NCBI RefSeq assembly: GCF_000176035.2
Contig: NC_015675.1
Location: forward strand, 6,576,001 to 6,640,000
Length of the DNA: 64,000 bases
Source of the DNA: Mesorhizobium opportunistum WSM2075
GTDB lineage: Bacteria > Pseudomonadota > Alphaproteobacteria > Rhizobiales > Rhizobiaceae
Reading direction: 5' to 3'
The notes under the pieces are model-generated. The model searched no databases and was not told the origin of the DNA. It saw only the letters and a program-made list of their open reading frames with translations. The position numbers were made by a program, and so were the translations under genes. Positions 59,782-64,000 of the stretch are shown one piece after another. Numbering within the stretch: the stretch's first letter is position 1; every line of letters begins with the position of its first letter.

Positions 59782-60679
59782 ATGGCTTTCCTGAGCGGCC
59801 TTTGGCCTTCCCAATAACGCCAAGCGATAGTGACGGCAGCGTCGATATCCTCGCGCTTCGAAAGCTCAAAGCGCGGCTTTGTGCAGCAAAGGTGGATTCC
59901 ATCGGCCTGCTCGGCAGCACCGGCACTTACATGTATCTGTCGCGCGAGGAACGCCGCCGGGCAATTTCTGAAGCGCTGGACGAGACGGTGGACGAGTCCC
60001 GCTCGTGGTTGTGGGCGCTTTGCGCACCGATGAAGCGGTAAAATATGCAAGGGATGCGAAGGCCCTCGGCGCAGCCGCGGGATTGCTCGCCGCTGTGTCA
60101 TACAGTCCGCTCACTGAGGACGAAGTTTTCGAGCATTTTTCGACAGTGGCGCGCGAAAGTGGCCTTCGTATCGTGATCTACGACAATCCTGGAAACACGC
60201 ATTTTCGCTTCACGCCAGCACTCATCGCGCGTCTGGGACAGTTGCCTGAGATCCTCGCTATGAAAAACTCAGCGGACCGGGGCGATGCTATCGAAGGCCA
60301 ACTTGCGCACCAGAAAGAAATTCTGCCGAAAGGATTCTCGATCGGCTACAGCGGCGACTGGAACGCCACGGCGGCCCTGATCGCGGGCGCCGACACATGG
60401 TACAGCGTCCTCGGTGGCATCTTGCCGGAGCCCTGCCTGGCGATCGTCAGAGCGGCTCGGCACGGCGACCACACAGAAGTACACCGGATAGACGCCACGC
60501 TGGCCCCGGTGTGGGAGCTTTTTAAAACGTTCTCGAGCCTTCGCATTGTCTACGCTATCGCCGAGCTCCTCGAAATCTGTTCCGCCCAGCCCCCACGGCC
60601 AATCAAGCCGGTTTCAGCGGCCGCGAAGTACCAGGTCGCCGAAGTCCCGGCCCGTTTAGGATCAGGTCCCCAATCGTAA
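59782..60679 (+). pseudogene. Broken DapA-type (dihydrodipicolinate synthase family) lyase
   Basis: The ATG at 59782 starts MAFLSGL, but a frameshift near 59800 is needed to reach AFPITPSDSDGSVD and GSTGTYMYLSREER. A second shift near 60005 leads into LRTDEAVKYARDAKALGA and the rest of the barrel. The Schiff-base lysine region EILAMKNSAD and the segment IYDNPGNT are intact. The last frame alone (60005-60679) lacks the first third of the barrel. It follows the broken PLP enzyme by about 130 bases. Confidence 0.82.
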
Positions 60680-60983
60680 GCCCCGCTTTCGAGCGGTGTG
60701 CTGACCACCGACGGATTACAGCTCTCGACCCCTACCCAGCGCGCTCACCGTGTGTGCCGAGGGAGCGCAGCACCTCCCGTCCCTCGGGATATGTGACCAC
60801 ATCCTTGCTCCAGCGGCTTGCGAGGCCAGCTCTCACTGCGGCACAGTGCCGGCAAAATGTCATCGTCCGAGCATGCTACTCCTCCTAATTGTGTCAAGTT
60901 TAAATCAAATTGTCCTGTGTATGTTGACCGTTGCGCGACACTGACCTCGTAGAGGGCTGACGCGGCGGCTACTGAGAGGTTAA
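60680..60983. other. Short gap, nothing firmly recognised
   Basis: On the minus strand near 60877 an ATG has a good GGAGG ribosome site, but the frame stops after four codons, suggesting a dead gene start. No other feature is seen. Confidence 0.4.
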
Positions 60984-61175
60984 ATGAAGAGCGATTTTTC
61001 CGCGGCCCGGGTGCATTTAGATCGGGCATACCACTATCTTGGTGGTGATGACCCGATGAGCCAGACGGGGCGTGAAGCCTTGGACGCTATAATTGAGGCG
61101 GTCGCCTTCGAAGAATTCAAACAGCCCCGCCAACAGGCGGAGGTGCTACCATTTCCGGATGTGCGTCGCTTCTGA
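60984..61175 (+). CDS. Small hypothetical protein, 63 aa
   Basis: The ATG has GAGAGG upstream. The product is helical and acidic in the middle, with LDRAYHYLGGDDPMSQTGREALDAIIEAV, and ends in the short basic motif PFPDVRRF. Similar small proteins with an N-terminal two-helix part and PFP tail are common in rhizobia, but I know no function. A hairpin follows 21 bases after the stop. Confidence 0.6.
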   Translation: MKSDFSAARVHLDRAYHYLGGDDPMSQTGREALDAIIEAVAFEEFKQPRQQAEVLPFPDVRRF

Positions 61176-62184
61176 GACGATCGCTCTAGCTATTAACCTG
61201 GGGAGCAAATCCTCCCTGCTCCCCAGGCATAACCCGATGGGTAATAGCCATGAAGGCCTGGGGCGCGCATCCACGATGCCGGGCAGGCAGCGAACTCCAT
61301 GGGCGGGGAACACGCGGTCGATTGGGCCAAGGTCCTGTCCGAAGCGCGGTGTTACGGCCCCGCGTTAGCCACGCGGTCGGCGATCTTTCTGTTGTGAATT
61401 TTACTATGCTTCCTGCGAGCGCCGAGATCGAGCGTTCAACCCGTAGGCCAAACTTCATCTTAGTGTTCGCTACAAAAAGAAGACGGAGCGCCCATGGATG
61501 CGCCGCCTGTATTGCGTTCGGAAAACGCATGTGAACTGCTGGGCTAGGGACTGGGCGGGTCTCGTAGATCGTCGATGTTAGGACTTCCTCTTCGGTTGTG
61601 GAGCGCGGGGCTCACAGCTGCGTAGTCGTAGGCTGCGATGAATACGAATATTTTGAGCGGCGCCGTCGGCCTGCATGTTGGACCTGATCGTGTCGCCCTC
61701 CGCCGCCGGAATGACGGCGCCACGTAGGACCGAGAATTTCGGATAGGCATCGACGAAAGCGCCCCGAAGGCCGTGTGATCCATGTGATGGCCCCGCCTCA
61801 TCGACTCTACAAGTCCCGTTGTCGGTACGCGGGTGCGAGCCATCGTCCCGTCATTGTCCAGGGGGCAGCCCGTGATCTTTCCGGCCGGCGCGTCCGATGA
61901 ATTCGAAGTGCGCATTTGGCTCGATGCGCCGCCTAACCAATGCAGATGTACTGAACGTTCCACCACAATGGTTGGGTCCGGAGCCTCGCCCCTCCAGATG
62001 ACCGGCGGGGCGTCTCGTTGGTCCGTTTGGCGGCGACCTCGCCTCCGGTAGTCATGCGATATGCCGCGTAAGGCATAGCCAGATCGACGATTTCCTGCCT
62101 GGCTACGTCAACAAGCCCGAACTCAAGGCTTGGCCCTGAGAAACGCGTTGGGTAGTGGGTCAGTTTGAAATTCAGGCCGCATTT
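61176..62184. other. Gene-poor stretch with hairpin
   Basis: Besides the hairpin at 61197 no gene is supported. Frames of 70-140 codons exist on both strands but are Arg-rich, lack ribosome sites and show no family. Confidence 0.45.
61197..61227 (+). terminator. Hairpin after the 63-aa gene
   Basis: CCTGGGGAGCA and TGCTCCCCAGG form a perfect 11-bp stem with a 9-base loop, 21 bases after the stop of the preceding gene. No T-run follows. Confidence 0.5.
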
Positions 62185-62490
62185 TTAGCGTAAAGGGACA
62201 TCTAGAACCCGCTCTCGCTCGGCGACTTCGGCATCTGTCAACGATCCCATATAGAGACAGTTGGCAATTCGGTTCTTCTCCGTAGGGGAAATGCCGAATG
62301 CCTTATTCAATTTTGCCAACTGATCGACGCAATCCTCACGAAGGACCGCTTGCAGCTGCTCCTGCTCCGCCTCGTCTTTCTGACGCTGGTAATTGCGATA
62401 TTCGCCGAAAAGGTAATAGCCGACGCCAACGATCACCGCGATGCAGGCGCCGGCAATTAAGAGGCGCAAACCAGAGTCGGCCTTGTCCAT
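62185..62490 (-). CDS. Small membrane-anchored hypothetical protein
   Basis: The 101-residue protein has one N-terminal membrane helix (about residues 10-28, LIAGACIAVIVGVGYYLFG). A Gln/Glu-rich helical segment follows, then a soluble tail with two cysteines about 30 residues apart. The ATG at 62490 has GGGAGGGCGAGAA upstream. It lies 21 bases downstream of the transposase on the same strand. No family recognised. Confidence 0.55.
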   Translation of the reverse strand: MDKADSGLRLLIAGACIAVIVGVGYYLFGEYRNYQRQKDEAEQEQLQAVLREDCVDQLAKLNKAFGISPTEKNRIANCLYMGSLTDAEVAERERVLDVPLR

Positions 62491-62511
62491 TTCTCGCCCT
62501 CCCCAAAACCG

Positions 62512-63399
62512 CTAGGAACGCTTTTTATATGTTCCGCGAACCATCGGCTTTTCGGCTTCCTTCGCTTCGATCAGCGCAACGATATCGCCGATCTCCCAAA
62601 GTTTGCCAGTGACGCCAGCGGCCATCGCCGGGGTCATTCGCAAGGTGGCATGGATGCGAACAAAATTGTAGTCCATGAAGTGAAGCGCCACGGCGTTGGC
62701 GTGGGCTTCCACCTTCTTGGAAAAGCCGTTGGTCAGCCGAGTGAAGCGGCGCATATGCATCCGCATGGTGAGGTTCTGGCGCTCAGCAAATGACGTGCTG
62801 ACATGCTTGATGTTTGGATTGCCTTCGATCCGCTCTTTGTTCGCTCCGGTGCATTCGGCGGGGCTGTAACGGCCCTTTGCGCTGTCAGGGGAGGCGCCAT
62901 AGAGCTTGATCAGCATGGCGTAGTCGATGTCGCCACCGAATGCACCTTGAACAGCCTCTAGATAGGCCCTGTGGCCATCGCTGGTCAGCTGGACGCGATT
63001 GGCGAGGCGGCGCGAAAGATCGTCCATGAAGCCCATCGCGTATTCGCTGTCGCGACCGCCGACCAGCCACGACATGACAAGCTTGGTGTCGGCATCGATG
63101 GCCGTCCATGTCCATGTGTCGCCAGCGCCTTCCGGGGCAGCCTTGGCCGTCGCGACGTTCTTCTGCTTGGCGTAGGTGAAGCTCCAGATTTCATCGACCT
63201 GCACTCGCTTGCTGGTCAGGTTGCGAAGGGTTTCATCCTGATACTGTGCGCAAATCGCGCCAGCGTCAGAGAGAAGTTTTGCCACCGTATTTTTGCTGGT
63301 ACCCATGATGCGGGTAATCGAACGGATCGACTGACCTTCGCAGAGCATGTGAAGGATACCAGACCGGGCTTGGGCGTCCAACTTATTCATACTGACCAT
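62512..63399 (-). mobile_element. IS1-family-like transposase
   Basis: The 295-residue protein has an N-terminal helix-turn-helix ([20 protein letters not shown]) and a DDE catalytic domain of the IS1 type. It includes [14 protein letters not shown] and LTSDGHRAY (Asp residues), plus [24 protein letters not shown] and a final [10 protein letters not shown]. Start ATGs at 63399 or 63390. I could not find matching terminal inverted repeats or a target duplication around it. The frame is intact, so it may still be active or may be a domesticated copy. Confidence 0.8.
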
Positions 63400-63497
63400 T
63401 ATGCATAAGCGCTCTTGCTTTGCAACTATTATTACGCTATCCGGGATAAAGGGTATTGAGATTTTTTCTCCGGCGCTATATAAAAGGGACGTGAGGC

Positions 63498-63791
63498 ATG
63501 GAGATCGAATTTGCCGATGATGACCTCGACAAACTGGACCATGATCCGAGTTTCGATGCGGGCTTTGGCCCTGACATTGTGCGTGGATTCTGCAAAGCGC
63601 TATGGGCATTGCGCGCTGCCGTCGACCAGCGGGACCTCTATCGCGGCGGACTCCGATTCGAGAAGCTTCAGGGGAGAAGGGGCCACCAACATTCGGTGCG
63701 GCTGACCAAGCAGTGGCGGCTCATCATTGAGATCGTCACCGACAACGAAGGCACCCGACTGCGGGTAATTGAAATAACGGATTATCACTGA
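63498..63791 (+). CDS. higB: HigB-type toxin
   Basis: This 97-residue member of the RelE/HigB mRNA-interferase family has the pattern [24 protein letters not shown], the [17 protein letters not shown] core and a final [11 protein letters not shown]. Its stop overlaps the start of the downstream antitoxin gene, and toxin-first order is typical of higBA. It probably stabilises this island segment. Confidence 0.88.
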   Translation: MEIEFADDDLDKLDHDPSFDAGFGPDIVRGFCKALWALRAAVDQRDLYRGGLRFEKLQGRRGHQHSVRLTKQWRLIIEIVTDNEGTRLRVIEITDYH

Positions 63792-64000
63792 TGCCAAGGA
63801 ATATGACCGATCGGACGCCAGCTTACACTTTCCCACCGGGCGAGTTCCTTAAGGACGCCTTGGATGAGTTGGGTTGGTCGCAGACAGAGTTTGCGGAGAT
63901 CATCGGCCGCAAGGCCAATGTGGTGAATGAGATCATCATGGGTAAGCGCTCGATCACGCCAGACACGGCGCGAGAGATCGCTGCGGCGCTGGATACGACT
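63791..64000 (+). CDS. higA: HigA-type antitoxin, cut by window end
   Basis: The first 70 codons are visible. The product has PGEFLKDALDELGWSQTEFAEIIGRK, a Cro/C1-type helix-turn-helix of the HigA/VapI antitoxin family, then VVNEIIMGKRSITPDTAREIAAAL. Start ATG overlaps the higB stop (ATGA). HigA neutralises HigB and represses the operon. The C-terminus lies beyond the window. Confidence 0.88.
   Translation, partial: MPRNMTDRTPAYTFPPGEFLKDALDELGWSQTEFAEIIGRKANVVNEIIMGKRSITPDTAREIAAALDTT

Overview
The window is part of a symbiosis island or symbiotic plasmid of a legume-nodulating alphaproteobacterium, most likely a Mesorhizobium-type rhizobium. Nitrogen-fixation, electron-transfer and Nod-factor genes lie together with sigma-54 (RpoN) and NifA regulation. 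They are separated by gene-poor DNA full of decayed coding fragments, as is usual for such islands. No nifHDKENX, tRNA, rRNA or CRISPR array is visible.

Layout. (1) 1.1-4.6 kb: a -24/-12 promoter, an uncertain leader ORF, prxS-rpoN, and nifQ on the opposite strand. (2) 5.0-10.5 kb, minus strand: a monooxygenase cluster (P450, ferredoxin-SnoaL fusion, double SDR, luciferase-like flavin monooxygenase) behind a good -24/-12 promoter. (3) 11.6-27.8 kb: hmuS (minus), then iscN-nifS-(decayed nifV)-nifW, fixABCX, and nifB-fdxN-nifZ-fixU-SIR2-like gene followed by two overlapping ABC exporter genes. Exact NifA sites (TGT-N10-ACA) plus -24/-12 promoters precede iscN, fixA and nifB. (4) 29.3-30.1 kb: a -24/-12 promoter driving a 66-aa protein and a proteasome-like Ntn hydrolase. 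(5) 30.6-37.4 kb: nifA (minus), dctA with its own -24/-12 promoter, a LacI-type regulator and an IolI-like sugar isomerase. (6) 37.4-53.3 kb: two nodD/nod box/nodA modules. One leads into nodFEG and the other into nodBCIJ-nodH-nolO; a syrB-like gene follows. (7) 53.5-60.7 kb: a second IolI-like gene in opposite orientation, PaiB, a B3/4-domain protein, a MocR-type regulator, and pseudogenes of a Cys/Met-metabolism PLP enzyme and a DapA-type lyase. (8) 61-64 kb: small hypothetical genes, an IS1-type transposase and a higBA toxin-antitoxin pair cut by the window end.

How it works together. NodD binding at the two nod boxes should switch on synthesis of a Nod factor: NodC chitin-oligomer backbone, NodB deacetylation, and NodA acylation with a NodE/NodF-specified, probably polyunsaturated acyl chain. 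NodH would add sulfate, NolO carbamoyl, and NodIJ would export the product. In the nodule, NifA and RpoN would drive FeMo-co synthesis (nifB, nifQ, nifS), the FixABCX electron bifurcation complex, and several poorly characterised RpoN-linked genes. DctA supplies plant dicarboxylates. The decayed nifV implies reliance on homocitrate from the host or from another locus.
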